Shown: piece after piece, positions 1 to 9,400 of the stretch
How positions within the stretch are numbered: the first letter of the stretch is position 1
Layout: each line of letters opens with the position of its first letter
Program-made: the position numbers and the translations under genes
Notes under the pieces: model-generated
Database searches by the model: none
What the model was told of the DNA's origin: nothing
Seen by the model: only the letters and a program-made list of their open reading frames with translations
Assembly (NCBI RefSeq): GCF_021390435.2
Contig: NZ_JAJVCN010000003.1
Coordinates: 1,555,501-1,619,500, forward strand
DNA length: 64,000 nt
DNA from: Kibdelosporangium philippinense
GTDB taxonomy: Bacteria > Actinomycetota > Actinomycetes > Mycobacteriales > Pseudonocardiaceae
Direction: 5' to 3'

Positions 1-2
1 CA

Positions 3-1445
3 ATGGCAGAGTTCGTCGGACGAGCAGCCGAGCTGGGTTTGTTACGCAAACGCCTCGATCAGGTCACCGCGTCGGGCGCGGGGACAGCGGTGAGCCTTCG
101 CGGGCGTCGCCAGGTTGGCAAATCGCGGCTTGTCCAGGAGTTCTGCAACCGGGCGGGCGTCCCATATATGTTCTTCACGGCGACCAAGGGTGCGTCGTCA
201 GTGGAGTCCGTGGCGACCTTCCTCGACGAGCTGATGGCATCGTCGCTCACGACCGATCGCGAGCTCATCCCCAGTCAGGTGGCAGGTGGCTGGCCGGATG
301 CCTTCCGTGTCCTGGCCTCGACCCTTCCCCCTGCTCCGGCGATCGTGGTCATGGACGAGGTGCCGTGGCTGGCCGAGCAGGACGACTTGTTCGACGGCGC
401 GCTGCAAACCGCATGGGACAGGCTCCTCTCCGCACGACCGGTCCTGTTGTTGCTGCTCGGCAGCGACATCCACATGATGGAGCGGCTCACTGCCTACGAC
501 CGGCCATTCTTCGGCCGCGCCGACAACATGGTGCTTGGCCCGCTCAATCCCGCCGAAACCGCTGACGCACTCGGCTTGGGTGCCGCGGACGCCATCGATG
601 CCCACCTGGTCACTGGCGGTCTTCCTGGCATCATCCGCAGCTGGCCCCGCGCCACGCCGGCACTGACGTTCCTCGAAGCCGAATGCGCCGACCCGGCCTC
701 GCCCGTATTCAGCATCCCGGAATCCGCATTGATGGCGGAGTTCGCCACTCCCGATCAAGCTCGACGAGTCATCGAAGCTGTCGGCAGCGGTGACCGCACC
801 TTCTCGAACATCGCGGCCACAGCCGGAAGCCGCCAAGGCAGCATCCCTTCCGGCTCGCTGTCCCCGTTGCTGCACCGTCTAACCGAGGAGAAACGGGTCT
901 TCGCGGTCGATCACCCGTTGTCCATCCACCCTGGCAAACCTGCCCTCTATCGCGTCGCGGACAGCAACCTCCGCCTGTACCTCGCCTTCGGCCGTACAGC
1001 GCAAGAACAGGCCCGTCGTGGTCGACCCGAAGCGGGCATCCAGTTGCTCCATCGTCGCTGGACCACATGGCGAGGGCGTGCCGTCGAGCCACTCATCCGC
1101 GAGGCCCTAGAACTCGCCGCCCTCGCGGGCACACTCCCCTGGCCGGACGTCACCGCCGTTGGCGCCTGGTGGAACCGCCAATTCGATCCTGAGATCGATC
1201 TCATCGGAGCCGACCGAGCCCCTGTCGCACAACGGCTTTTCTTCGCGGGCTCCATCAAATGGCTTGGTAGCCCCTTCGACAACCATGACCTGGCCGCTCT
1301 GCGGCAAGCCGCCACCCACGCTCCAGGATTCACCCATGGAGAAACGGGAACCGCTGTCGTCTCCCTAGCCGGCGCCGTCTCCGGCGACGGTGCAGACCTC
1401 ATGTGGGGTCCTTCTGACGTCTTGGGCTCTTGGCAAACGGCCTGA
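3..1445 (+). CDS. AAA+ ATPase of the archaeal-type ATPase family
   Basis: A 480-residue protein that starts at the second codon position of the window (ATG at 3). It opens with FVGRAAELGLLRKRL, the usual entry to the STAND/MNS-clade ATPase domain. The Walker A region is the degenerate SLRGRRQVGKSRLVQEF at about residues 31-47. A Walker B-like strand, AIVVMDEVPWL, lies near residues 114-124. The C-terminal half has the winged-helix and nuclease-like layout of the ATPase/DUF234 group (LDLIGAD-type 'EIDLIGADR' near residue 400). Family members bind ATP and are often linked to mobile or defence DNA, but no specific role is known. No operon partner is visible: the next reading frame downstream is a gene remnant. 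The start is plausible but sits at the window edge. Confidence 0.75.
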   Translation: MAEFVGRAAELGLLRKRLDQVTASGAGTAVSLRGRRQVGKSRLVQEFCNRAGVPYMFFTATKGASSVESVATFLDELMASSLTTDRELIPSQVAGGWPDAFRVLASTLPPAPAIVVMDEVPWLAEQDDLFDGALQTAWDRLLSARPVLLLLLGSDIHMMERLTAYDRPFFGRADNMVLGPLNPAETADALGLGAADAIDAHLVTGGLPGIIRSWPRATPALTFLEAECADPASPVFSIPESALMAEFATPDQARRVIEAVGSGDRTFSNIAATAGSRQGSIPSGSLSPLLHRLTEEKRVFAVDHPLSIHPGKPALYRVADSNLRLYLAFGRTAQEQARRGRPEAGIQLLHRRWTTWRGRAVEPLIREALELAALAGTLPWPDVTAVGAWWNRQFDPEIDLIGADRAPVAQRLFFAGSIKWLGSPFDNHDLAALRQAATHAPGFTHGETGTAVVSLAGAVSGDGADLMWGPSDVLGSWQTA

Positions 1446-1531
1446 TACAGGCATGCCGATTGACATCAGCGATCAGAGCCAGCCGCGGCGTTCAGCCATG
1501 CATCCGGCTTGAACCGTGTGGACGCACCTAA

Positions 1532-2575
1532 TTCAGTCATCAGGCGGAGTCGCACCCGATCCCGTCCTACCTCTACGACCTCGTGCACACCTGGCACAAC
1601 GACCTGCCACAGGACATGGTCGTGCGCGCGTCGGGCAAGAACCTCGCCCGCATCGACGAGAACTTCGCCGGTCCCAGCGGCAGAGGCGAGGAATGGCGCT
1701 ACGACTTCCCGGCCTACTCGGAGTGGGGCATCGGCAACTACGCCCCGCTGGCCACCGGCACTCGCCGGACGGACTGGGTCAGCACCGACGGCGCGAACCG
1801 CTGGGGCCAGGAAGCCATGGACGGCCTGTCGAACGCGTGGGGCGTGCGCCGCAAGTACGAACCCGGCAGCGTCACGAGCGACGAATGGTTCGAGCCGATC
1901 CAACGCCCGTATCTCAACAACAACTTCCTTGGGCCGACGCGCACGGACAACGACTTCCGGATCGACGTCCCCGGCTATGGCAACGCGGATCACGTCGGTT
2001 CGCTGCAGGATTGGCAGCGCGCGAACCAGACCACAACCCTTTACCAGGGCGACAAAAAGCTGGGCAGCACGTCCAACGGACTGATCATGTACCCCGCCGC
2101 GTCCAGCGCCGAGCCACAGAAGTACCGCCTGGTCGTTGAGAACCGGCGGGACGCGTCCGTCAGCCCGTTCTCGTCGGCCACCACGACCGCGTGGACGTTC
2201 ACCTCAGCCGCGCCAAAGGTTGCCGGGCAACGGGATTTGCTGCCGCTGCTGCAGATCCGCTACGGCCTTCAGCCGGACGACTCCGGGTCCGTGTCGCGTG
2301 ACGCGAGGTTCGGCGTCACGGTCGAGCAGCGTGCGCCCGTCTCGGTCGGCCTGGTCGACGTGAAGGTCGCGGGTGGTGGTTCGCCGCGGACCCAGAAAGT
2401 CGACGTGTCCTATGACGACGGTGCCACGTGGACCCACGTGCGGGAGGACTACCGGGGTTCGTATCGGCTTGACGCCCCAAGGAAGGCACGGTTCGTCTCC
2501 CTGCGGGTGACCGGAAACGACTCGGCAGGCAACACGGTCGACCAGACGGTGATCCGCGCGGTCGGCCTGCGCTGA
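1532..2575 (+). pseudogene. 3' remnant of a secreted protease, probably subtilisin (S8) type
   Basis: The frame is open from just after an in-frame TAA at 1529-1531 to a TGA at 2573. It reads SHQAESHPIPSYLYDLVHTW near its start, in the middle of a domain, with no signal peptide, ATG or ribosome site. The ~347 residues look like the beta-rich C-terminal part of large actinomycete secreted S8 peptidases (segments KYRLVVENRR, VDVSYDDGATW, FVSLRVTGNDSAGNTV, the last typical of an extracellular beta-sandwich). The catalytic domain that should precede it is absent, so the gene was truncated by recombination near 1530. A GTG at 1583 could permit translation of a fragment. Family assignment is by general resemblance and is uncertain; the truncation itself is clear. 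Confidence 0.55.
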
Positions 2576-2584
2576 AACCGCTGA

Positions 2585-2614
2585 CAGCGGCCCGTCCCGG
2601 GCGGGACGGGCCGC
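2585..2614 (+). terminator. GC-rich hairpin after the protease remnant
   Basis: Two 13-nt arms, AGCGGCCCGTCCC and its complement, flank a GGGC loop. It has no T-run, as is common for actinomycete terminators. It separates the remnant from the glycosyltransferase operon. Confidence 0.7.
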
Positions 2615-2658
2615 TCGATACCATCAACCCTTCTCCAGAGAGTGCCTGCCTTCGACGG

Positions 2659-3828
2659 ATGGATCCGCCCGTGCGCATCGCCATTGCCTACGACTCGCTG
2701 TTTCCCTGGTCAAAGGGAGGTGGCGAACGGCAGTACCGCCGCTTCGCCGAGGAGTTCGTCGCTGCGGGCCACGATGTGACCTACCTGACCCGGCTGCAGT
2801 GGGACGAGCCGCCGAGCATCGAGGGCATTGAGGTCGTCGCGGTCAGCACCGACCGTGAGCTGTACGACGCGAACGGCGTGCGCACGCTGGGCCCAGCCCT
2901 GCGCTACGCACAAGGCCTGGTGAAGCACCTGCGCGCCAACCGCAACCGCTACGACGCCGTGTTGGTGGCCGCGCTGCCCACCACGAACGTCCTGGCCGTA
3001 CGCGCGGCACTGGTCGGCACGAAGACCGCAGTGGGCGTGGACTGGCTGGAGGTATGGCGGCCGGACCAGTGGCGGACGTACTCCGGTCCCCTCGTCGGCA
3101 CGGTCGCGAGCGTGCTCCAGTGGACCGCGGCGAAGCTCAGCCCAGTGGCTTCGTGCCACTCACGGATGAACGCGGCCCGGCTCAAGGCCTCCGGCCTGCG
3201 CAGCCAGCCCTTGGTCAGCCCCGGTCTGATCGACCCGCAGGGCGACATCGAGCCGAACCTGTCCACGACCACCCCGCCGAACGTGGTCTACGTGGGCAGG
3301 CACATCCCGGACAAGCGGGTCGAGGCGTTGCCGGCGGCGATCGCGCACGCCCGCAAGCAGATCCCCGACCTGACCGCGACCATCTTCGGCGAGGGCGCGG
3401 CGCGGGCCGCGGTGGAAGCTGAAATCAACCGGCTCGGCCTGCGAGACGTGATCCGCACGCCGGGATTCGTCAGCCAGGAGGAGCTGGACCAGGGCATCCG
3501 CACCGCCGCCGCGCTGGTGAACCCGTCGCAGCGCGAGGGCTACGGCCTGGTCGTGGTCGAAGCGGCGGCTGTGGGCACTCCGGTCGTGCTGGCGAACGCC
3601 GAGGACAACGCGTCCGTCGAGCTTGTCGAGAACGGGGTCAACGGCCAGGTCGCGGCCTCCGTGGCGCCCGCAGAGCTCGGCGAGGCGATCGTCACGGTGG
3701 TCAACGCGGGCGAGCCGCTGCGTAAGTCCACACATGACTGGTACATGCGCGTGAGCAGGACGAACACCATCCAGGCGGCCGCTCGGCAGATCCTCGACAG
3801 GTTGGTGCAGGCCGCCGCCCTACGATGA
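2659..3828 (+). CDS. Glycosyltransferase family 4
   Basis: Predicted retaining GT-B glycosyltransferase of 389 residues that moves a sugar from a nucleotide-sugar donor, acting at the inner face of the membrane. N-terminal Rossmann entry RIAIAYDSLFPWSKGGGERQ matches the GT4 acceptor domain. The donor domain begins at VVYVGRHIPDKRVEAL (about residue 213). The EX7E signature is EGYGLVVVE near residue 294. The next gene overlaps its stop by four bases (ATGA), and a third gene overlaps in the same way, so this is a translationally coupled operon with another GT4 and a flippase-like protein. A GTG four codons in (2671) fits the family N-terminus equally well and could be the true start. Confidence 0.9.
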   Translation: MDPPVRIAIAYDSLFPWSKGGGERQYRRFAEEFVAAGHDVTYLTRLQWDEPPSIEGIEVVAVSTDRELYDANGVRTLGPALRYAQGLVKHLRANRNRYDAVLVAALPTTNVLAVRAALVGTKTAVGVDWLEVWRPDQWRTYSGPLVGTVASVLQWTAAKLSPVASCHSRMNAARLKASGLRSQPLVSPGLIDPQGDIEPNLSTTTPPNVVYVGRHIPDKRVEALPAAIAHARKQIPDLTATIFGEGAARAAVEAEINRLGLRDVIRTPGFVSQEELDQGIRTAAALVNPSQREGYGLVVVEAAAVGTPVVLANAEDNASVELVENGVNGQVAASVAPAELGEAIVTVVNAGEPLRKSTHDWYMRVSRTNTIQAAARQILDRLVQAAALR

Positions 3829-4913
3829 GGAGCGTGCCATTGCGAATCGCCGTCGACTTGGTCTTCTTCACCGGGAAGAAAGGCGGCACCGAGAGCTATG
3901 CCCGGCACCTGTTCGCGCACCTGGCCGACCACGACGACCTGAGTTTCGTCGGCATCGGCAACCGTGAACTTGCCGCGCAGCCGCCATCCTGGTTCCCCGG
4001 CGAGATCGTGTCGCTGCCGGTGTCCGGCGAGAACCGCGCCGCATGGGCCGTGGCCGAGATGCTGGCTGTGGGCCCACGTGCTCGCGGCACCAAGGCAGAT
4101 GTGCTGCACTGCCCGTCGAACTTCGGGCCTGCCGTGCGGCTGCTGCCGACCGTTGTCACCGTGCACGACCTGCTCGCTCACCGTCACCCCGAATGGGTGC
4201 CCGGCGGCCGTGCACGCGGCGTGCAGACGTTGAGCAAGGCCAGTGCGCGTGCCGCCAGCCGGATCATCACGATCAGCGAGACGTCCGCCAATGACATCCG
4301 CTCGTTGCTCGGGCGTACCGAGGTCGACGTGATCCCGCTCGGCGTCCTGCCGGTCGACCCGTTGGACCGTCACGAGCCACCGGCCCGGCCGTTCGTGCTG
4401 GCCAGCGGAAACCGGATGCCGCACAAGAACTTCGCGAAGCTTGTCGAGGCATGGGCGCAAATCCCGCTCGCCGAACGGCCGAAGCTGGTGATCACCGGCA
4501 GCCACGGCGACGACCCGCTGCGCCCCTTGGTCGACCAGTTGGACCTGGCCAACGACGTTGAGCTGCTCGGCTGGGTGACCGACGAGGAGCTGGAGCGCCT
4601 CTACGACACCGCGAGCGCCTACGCGTTCCCGACGCTTTTCGAGGGCTTCGGCCTGCCTGTGCTGGAGGCCATGGCGCGTGGCTGCCCGGTCGTCGGCTCG
4701 GACATCCCGATCCTGCGCGAGGTCGGCGGGGACGCCATGCGGTACTTCGACCCGCACGACCCGGCGTCGATCGCCCGGACCGTGCGTGAAGTTGTCGCTG
4801 ACCCGGGCACCATGGCCGACGCAGGCCGCAAGTGGGCCTCGCTGTTCACCTGGCAGCGGACCGCTGACGCCACCGCGGACGTGTACCGCCGACTCGCGGA
4901 CTCAGTCCGATGA
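3825..4913 (+). CDS. Glycosyltransferase family 4
   Basis: A second GT-B, family 4 enzyme of 362 residues. N-terminal motif KKGGTESYARHLF is the usual glycine-rich acceptor-side loop. The donor domain contains FVLASGNRMPHKNFAKLVEAW and the EX7E motif EGFGLPVLEAM, followed by PVVGSDIPILREVGG, all hallmarks of WcaA/RfaB-like GT4 enzymes. It overlaps the upstream GT4 and the downstream flippase-like gene by ATGA, so the three are co-translated. With its neighbours it probably adds successive sugars to a lipid-linked surface glycan; the sugar is unknown. A GTG at 3834 is an alternative start. Confidence 0.9.
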   Translation: MRSVPLRIAVDLVFFTGKKGGTESYARHLFAHLADHDDLSFVGIGNRELAAQPPSWFPGEIVSLPVSGENRAAWAVAEMLAVGPRARGTKADVLHCPSNFGPAVRLLPTVVTVHDLLAHRHPEWVPGGRARGVQTLSKASARAASRIITISETSANDIRSLLGRTEVDVIPLGVLPVDPLDRHEPPARPFVLASGNRMPHKNFAKLVEAWAQIPLAERPKLVITGSHGDDPLRPLVDQLDLANDVELLGWVTDEELERLYDTASAYAFPTLFEGFGLPVLEAMARGCPVVGSDIPILREVGGDAMRYFDPHDPASIARTVREVVADPGTMADAGRKWASLFTWQRTADATADVYRRLADSVR

Positions 4914-6163
4914 GCAGCGGCCGTCGGGCCGGGTTGATCGTGCTCATCGCGAGCTTCGCAGGGCACGGCGCCAACTACCTGTTCTACGTGGTCGCTGCCC
5001 GGATGGTGACCGGCGCGGAGTTCGCCGCGATCTCCGCGCTGATCGCGTTCGGCACGATCGTGTGGACGCCGATCAACGGTGTGCAGATGGCCATCACGCG
5101 CAACGTGGCCGTACTGCGGACCTCAGGCACCCCCGGCGAGGTGTCGGCCTACCTGCGGCAGCAAAGTCGCCGCATGGGCCTGGCCGCACTCCTGGTCGCG
5201 GCCGCGATCATGGCATTGAGCCCGGTGCTGTCCGAGCAGTTGAACATCGGGTCCGTCCAGACGGTGGCGCTGGCTGGGCTGTGGATCGGTTTGACGTACC
5301 TGCTGCTGGCCATCACCGGGGTGGCGCAGGGTCTTGAGCAGTTCGGCTACGTGGCGTTCTCACTGGCCGGTCCCCTTGGCGTGCTGAGGCTCGCGCTGCT
5401 GCCGCTGTGCCTGCTCGTGGCGGGAATGACAGGCAGCATGTGGGCGATGGTCATCGCCACCGTGATCGGCCTCGCAATCCTGATCCGGCCGTTGGCCAGC
5501 GAGATGAAGGCGACGCCGACCAAGGCGCCTTCCTCGACGGCCACCCTGTCCGCGATGGTCGGGCTGGTGGCGTTCTCGTCGCTGACCAACGTGGACCTGC
5601 TGGTCGCGCAGGCAATGTTGCCTGCGGACAACCGTGCTCTGTACGCGAGCGCCGTGCTGCTGGGCAAGGTGGCGTTGTTCGCGCCCGCCGCCCTGGCGAT
5701 GGTGCTGCTGCCCCGTGCGTCGGCTGCACTGGAACGCGGCGAGTCCGCCGACTTGGCGGTACTGAAGACGCACGCTCTGACAGCCGCGGCAGGTCTTTGT
5801 GTCGCGTTGGGGCTGTGGGTGATGCCGACGTCGGTGATCAGCGTGACGTTCGGCCCCGAGTACGCCGCGGCCAAACCGCTGCTGCCGCTGTTGGCCCTGG
5901 TCATGACCGGCGCGGCGGTGCTGTGGGTGCACCTGACGTTCTCGATCGCCCGCAAGAGCAAGCGGTTCGTGGCTGGCATGGTCGGCATCGCTGTCATCCA
6001 CTGGGCGCTGCTCGCTCTGCTGCACGACTCACCGCACCACATCATCCTGGCTTCGGCCATCGCGGTCGGCAGCGCGCTCCTGGTCGTGGAAATCGGCTCC
6101 CGTTCAGGCCTTCTGCGATTGCTGCTCCGGCAACGACGAGTGCCCGCGCCGGCCATTAGCTAA
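4910..6163 (+). CDS. Polysaccharide flippase-like membrane protein (MATE/MVF fold)
   Basis: A 417-residue very hydrophobic protein with about 12 predicted membrane segments, beginning with GLIVLIASFAGHGANYLFY, the typical first helix of Wzx/RfbX polysaccharide exporters. Loops are short and positively charged (RQQSRRMG near residue 83). Its position directly after two GT4 genes, with an ATGA overlap, supports transfer of the finished glycan-lipid across the membrane. Sequence family is inferred from overall pattern; individual functional residues of this class are poorly defined. It ends just before a bidirectional terminator shared with the convergent GT2 gene. Confidence 0.8.
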   Translation: MSSGRRAGLIVLIASFAGHGANYLFYVVAARMVTGAEFAAISALIAFGTIVWTPINGVQMAITRNVAVLRTSGTPGEVSAYLRQQSRRMGLAALLVAAAIMALSPVLSEQLNIGSVQTVALAGLWIGLTYLLLAITGVAQGLEQFGYVAFSLAGPLGVLRLALLPLCLLVAGMTGSMWAMVIATVIGLAILIRPLASEMKATPTKAPSSTATLSAMVGLVAFSSLTNVDLLVAQAMLPADNRALYASAVLLGKVALFAPAALAMVLLPRASAALERGESADLAVLKTHALTAAAGLCVALGLWVMPTSVISVTFGPEYAAAKPLLPLLALVMTGAAVLWVHLTFSIARKSKRFVAGMVGIAVIHWALLALLHDSPHHIILASAIAVGSALLVVEIGSRSGLLRLLLRQRRVPAPAIS

Positions 6164-6170
6164 GCGCACC

Positions 6171-6206
6171 AAAAAGCCCCGGCCACAGCTGGCCGGGGCT
6201 TTTTCG
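6171..6206. terminator. Bidirectional intrinsic terminator
   Basis: AAAAAGCCCCGGCCA pairs with its exact complement across a CAGC loop. The A-run and T-run make it work in both directions, between the convergent flippase-like and GT2 genes. Confidence 0.93.
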
Positions 6207-6219
6207 TACCGCTGGTGGA

Positions 6220-7419
6220 TCAGTCCTCGCCGATCTTGGTGAGGCTGAGCGTGAAGCTCACGCTGATCATCTGGAAACCGGACACGATGCACACCATGCC
6301 GAGAATCGGAATACGCATCGTCTCGACGACATCAAGCGCACCGAAACCAGTCGCACCCCACGTCAGGATCGCGACGATGAAGGAGGCAATACCGAGCAGG
6401 ATCAGCAGCGAGCCGATCCACACGCCGCGCTCAAGTGAAGCCTTGGCGACGCGCTCCATCATCCGCCCGGACGGGGGCGGCAACAGGCCGAGATGGGCGG
6501 CGTAGGACCTCGCTACCACTGCCAAACCGGTGCCCTGCAAGCCAAGGATGAACATCGTCGCGAACGCCAGCATCGACTGCAGGCCGAAGCCGATCCCGCC
6601 GACCTGCTGCGGACCGAACGACAGCCACAGCAGACCGACAAGGCCGATCAGGCTGAACGCGGCCGACGGGTAGTACAGCAGCCACCGCGGGCTGAACGCG
6701 AGCAGGAAGCGCAGGTGACGCCAGCCGTCACGCCAGGTCCGCAGGTGCGGCGCGCGGCTGCGGCCGTCCGGACGCAGGGTCGTGGGGACTTCGGCGATCT
6801 TGCGGTGGTTCAGCGCGGAGCGGACCACCATCTCGCTGGCGAACTCCATACCCGAGGTACGCAGGCCCAGCTCCAGCATCCGGTCCCGGCGGAACGCGCG
6901 GATGCCGCAGTGGAAGTCGCCGACCGGGATACGGAAGAAGACCTTGCCGAGCTTCGACAGCACCGGGTTGCCCAGGTAGCGGTGCAGGAACGGCATGGCG
7001 CCCGGCGCGATGCCGCCCTGGAAGCGGTTGCCCATGACCAGGTCGGCGCCCTTGCGCAGCTCGACGAGGAAGCCCTCGATGTCGTCGAGCGCGTAGCTGT
7101 CGTCGGCGTCGGCCATCAGCACGTACTTGCCGTCCGCCGCCTCGATACCCGCCATCAGCGCCGCGCCGTACCCGCGGCGGGGCACGTCGACGACGCGTGC
7201 GCCGTTCGCGCGGGCGATGTCCTGTGAGCCGTCGGTGGAGCCGTTGTCGGCGACCACCACCTCGCCCTTGACGCCAAGCCGTTCCAGCGACTGTGTCGCC
7301 TTGCGCACGCAGATTTCGAGGGTCTCCGCCTCGTTGAGGCACGGCAGGACGATCGTCAATTCGAGAACGTCGGCCTCAGTTCTGGCCGAGTCCTGTTCCA
7401 ACTGGTTCGACAACGTCAT
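6220..7419 (-). CDS. Glycosyltransferase family 2 with C-terminal membrane anchor
   Basis: A 399-residue dolichol-phosphate-sugar synthase-like enzyme. The GT-A domain starts at ELTIVLPCLNEAETLE (residues 20-35), with VVADNGSTDGSQ and the metal-binding MADADDSYAL (DXD near residue 104). GNRFQGGIAPGAMP and DFHCGIRAF are characteristic of the DPG/DPM synthase group. The last ~180 residues hold four hydrophobic segments that anchor it in the membrane. Such enzymes make undecaprenyl-phosphate-linked sugars used by GT-C enzymes outside the cell. It is divergent from the DUF2142 membrane protein, a pairing seen in other actinomycete glycan loci, and the two probably work together. Confidence 0.9.
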   Translation of the reverse strand: MTLSNQLEQDSARTEADVLELTIVLPCLNEAETLEICVRKATQSLERLGVKGEVVVADNGSTDGSQDIARANGARVVDVPRRGYGAALMAGIEAADGKYVLMADADDSYALDDIEGFLVELRKGADLVMGNRFQGGIAPGAMPFLHRYLGNPVLSKLGKVFFRIPVGDFHCGIRAFRRDRMLELGLRTSGMEFASEMVVRSALNHRKIAEVPTTLRPDGRSRAPHLRTWRDGWRHLRFLLAFSPRWLLYYPSAAFSLIGLVGLLWLSFGPQQVGGIGFGLQSMLAFATMFILGLQGTGLAVVARSYAAHLGLLPPPSGRMMERVAKASLERGVWIGSLLILLGIASFIVAILTWGATGFGALDVVETMRIPILGMVCIVSGFQMISVSFTLSLTKIGED

Positions 7420-7558
7420 AGCGAAAGTGCTCCGTCAAGCTGGGTGAATTTATGGACTCGCTTGCCCGTGAGGGAAGTGACCATAGCGAAGCCTGACTTC
7501 CCCCTGGTGACTGAGCCGCCGAAGGCGAGCCACCACTCCCCCCATAAGATACGCGGCC

Positions 7559-9094
7559 ATGACGGAGCGACGTTCAGGTGTATGGCTCTGGCTCCTCGCC
7601 TTCGCCGGTTTCATGCTGATTCATGCCGGTTGGGCGTTCGCCGCGCCATATGACGGCCCGCCCGACGAAGAACAGCACGTGCTGCGGGCCGCGGGCATTA
7701 TGCAGGGCGACATTATCCCCGAGGACCGTAACCAGACGATCCCGGAAAGCCTTGACAAGAACAACCGGGTCGACAGCTATGGGATCCACCACAGCAACTG
7801 CTTCCCCATGCGCCCCACCGTCGCGGCGAGCTGCGCCGAGGAGCCCGGCGGCGACACCACGCTGGTGCGTCGTTACGTGGCCGAAGCGAGGTTCAACCCG
7901 ATCTACTACGCCACCGTCGGCTGGCCGCTGAGCTTCTGGCCGGAGTGGAAGGGCGTGATGTCCGCCCGGCTGATCAACGGCGCCCTGATGTCGGCGATGC
8001 TGGCATTCGCCGTGGTCGCCGCGGTGCGCTGGACCAGGCACAAAGCCTTGCTCGCCGGCTTGGTCGCCGCCGCGACGCCGATGATCGCGCATCTCGGCGG
8101 GGCGATAAATCCGAACGGCATAGAAATCACGTCCGGTCTGACACTGGCCGTCGCGCTGATCGCACTGCTGCACGAGAAACGCGAGGACGTGAACCGGGCC
8201 GCGGTCGCGCTGGCAGGCGTGTCGGGAGCCGTACTGGTCACCCCACGGTTCAGCGGCGTGATGTGGCTGTTGGTGATCTTCGGCGTGATGCTCGTGCCAG
8301 CGTCGATGCAGCGGGTGAAGTACCTGTTCCGGCAGCGGATCGTCAAGGTCTGGGGCGGCGTCATCGTGCTGGCGACGGTCCTGTCGGCGGCTTGGACGCT
8401 GTACACCAACACCGCCGAGGTGGCCGACCGTGACCTCGGTTACCAGCTGAAAGACGTGCTCCGCTCGGCGTTCATGGACATGTGGCCCAACATCACCAAC
8501 CAGATGGTCGGCGTGATGGGCTGGGCCGACACGCTGATGCCGCGCCTTGTGTACGTGATCTGGTTCGCAGTGCTCGGTTTCCTGGTCCTGGCCGCGCTTG
8601 TGGTCGGCAAGAGGGTCGACCGGTGGCGGATGATCGCGTACTTCATCGGCACCTTCGTGCCGTACACCGCCATGGAGATCATCCTGATCAACCAGACCAA
8701 CTGGTTCAACCAGGGCCGCTACTTCCTGCCCGGCGCGGTGGGGATCCCGTTGCTCGCGGCACACATCATGGCGTACCGGCTGTTCACCGCGGAGCACTTC
8801 CGGTCCATGACAAGGCTGCTGGCCACGCTGCTGCTGCCGCTGCACTTCATCTGCCTCTGGTTCACCATGACCAGGTGGAACTCCGGCATGGTCAGCTTCA
8901 ACCCGTTCAACGGCAGCTGGACGCCGCCGTACGGGAACGTGCTGCCGCTGGTGCTCGGCCTGCTCGGCGTGGTGGTGCTGTGGGTCATGTACTGGCGCTC
9001 GTCGCAGCTGCCGAAGGCCGATGCGGGCAGCGCCGGACCCCAGCAGCTCGACAACTCGGAGGAGCTGTTGCCCGCGACCGCCGGCCGCGCGTGA
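7559..9094 (+). CDS. DUF2142 family polytopic membrane protein
   Basis: A 511-residue protein with about 11 to 12 membrane helices. The first extracellular loop carries APYDGPPDEEQHVLRAAG, the acidic PDE motif shared by DUF2142 proteins and reminiscent of the catalytic loop of GT-C glycosyltransferases. A later loop has INQTNWFNQGRYFLP, a conserved GRYFLP box of the family. Members are found in cell-wall and exopolysaccharide clusters, and a GT-C-like sugar transfer role has been proposed but not shown. The 139-bp gap to the divergent GT2 gene should hold both promoters. A strong hairpin terminator follows. Confidence 0.85.
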   Translation: MTERRSGVWLWLLAFAGFMLIHAGWAFAAPYDGPPDEEQHVLRAAGIMQGDIIPEDRNQTIPESLDKNNRVDSYGIHHSNCFPMRPTVAASCAEEPGGDTTLVRRYVAEARFNPIYYATVGWPLSFWPEWKGVMSARLINGALMSAMLAFAVVAAVRWTRHKALLAGLVAAATPMIAHLGGAINPNGIEITSGLTLAVALIALLHEKREDVNRAAVALAGVSGAVLVTPRFSGVMWLLVIFGVMLVPASMQRVKYLFRQRIVKVWGGVIVLATVLSAAWTLYTNTAEVADRDLGYQLKDVLRSAFMDMWPNITNQMVGVMGWADTLMPRLVYVIWFAVLGFLVLAALVVGKRVDRWRMIAYFIGTFVPYTAMEIILINQTNWFNQGRYFLPGAVGIPLLAAHIMAYRLFTAEHFRSMTRLLATLLLPLHFICLWFTMTRWNSGMVSFNPFNGSWTPPYGNVLPLVLGLLGVVVLWVMYWRSSQLPKADAGSAGPQQLDNSEELLPATAGRA

Positions 9095-9121
9095 ACAGCT
9101 GATGAATTCTTGACCTGAAAG

Positions 9122-9153
9122 AAATGGCCCCGCCGAAATCGGCGGGGCCATTT
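9122..9153 (+). terminator. Intrinsic terminator after the DUF2142 gene
   Basis: AAATGGCCCCGCCGA and its complement enclose a short loop and are followed by TTTCTTTT. Part of this terminator recurs at 9366-9412 (see repeat). Confidence 0.9.
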
Positions 9154-9188
9154 CTTTTGTCAAATCTCAGCTGCGCTGAGCATGCCGC

Positions 9189-9296
9189 AAGCCCGACGGG
9201 CACACCGCCGAGGAAGTCCGCGACGTGCTGGTGTTGCCCGAACACCAACACGGCTCGCTGACTTGGGACCAAGGCTGCGAAATGGCCGCCCACGCG
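9189..9296 (+). pseudogene. IS30-family transposase fragment
   Basis: An in-frame stretch of 36 codons reads DGHTAEEVRDVLVLPEHQHG followed by SLTWDQGCEMAAHA. The SLTWD(Q/R)GxEMAxH block is the conserved second-aspartate region of IS30 transposases. Nothing else of the element remains: no N-terminal helix-turn-helix, no final glutamate region and no inverted repeats. It is a dead remnant caught between two copies of a terminator sequence. Confidence 0.75.
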
Positions 9297-9299
9297 AAA

Positions 9300-9328
9300 C
9301 GCTCGGCTGGGAAACCCCAGCCGAGCGC
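9300..9328 (+). terminator. Isolated perfect hairpin
   Basis: CGCTCGGCTGGG pairs with CCCAGCCGAGCG over a four-base loop directly after the IS30 fragment. There is no T-run. It may be an old terminator carried in with the duplicated DNA. Confidence 0.5.
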
Positions 9329-9400
9329 CTGCATGCATCAGGTGTTGTGAGGACCCCGAGAATCCGCGAAATCGGCGGGGACCATTTCTTTCGTCACATT

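Noticed and set aside
7574-9163. 529-codon minus-strand open frame
   Set aside because: Antisense to the DUF2142 membrane protein; His/Gln/Arg-rich shadow.
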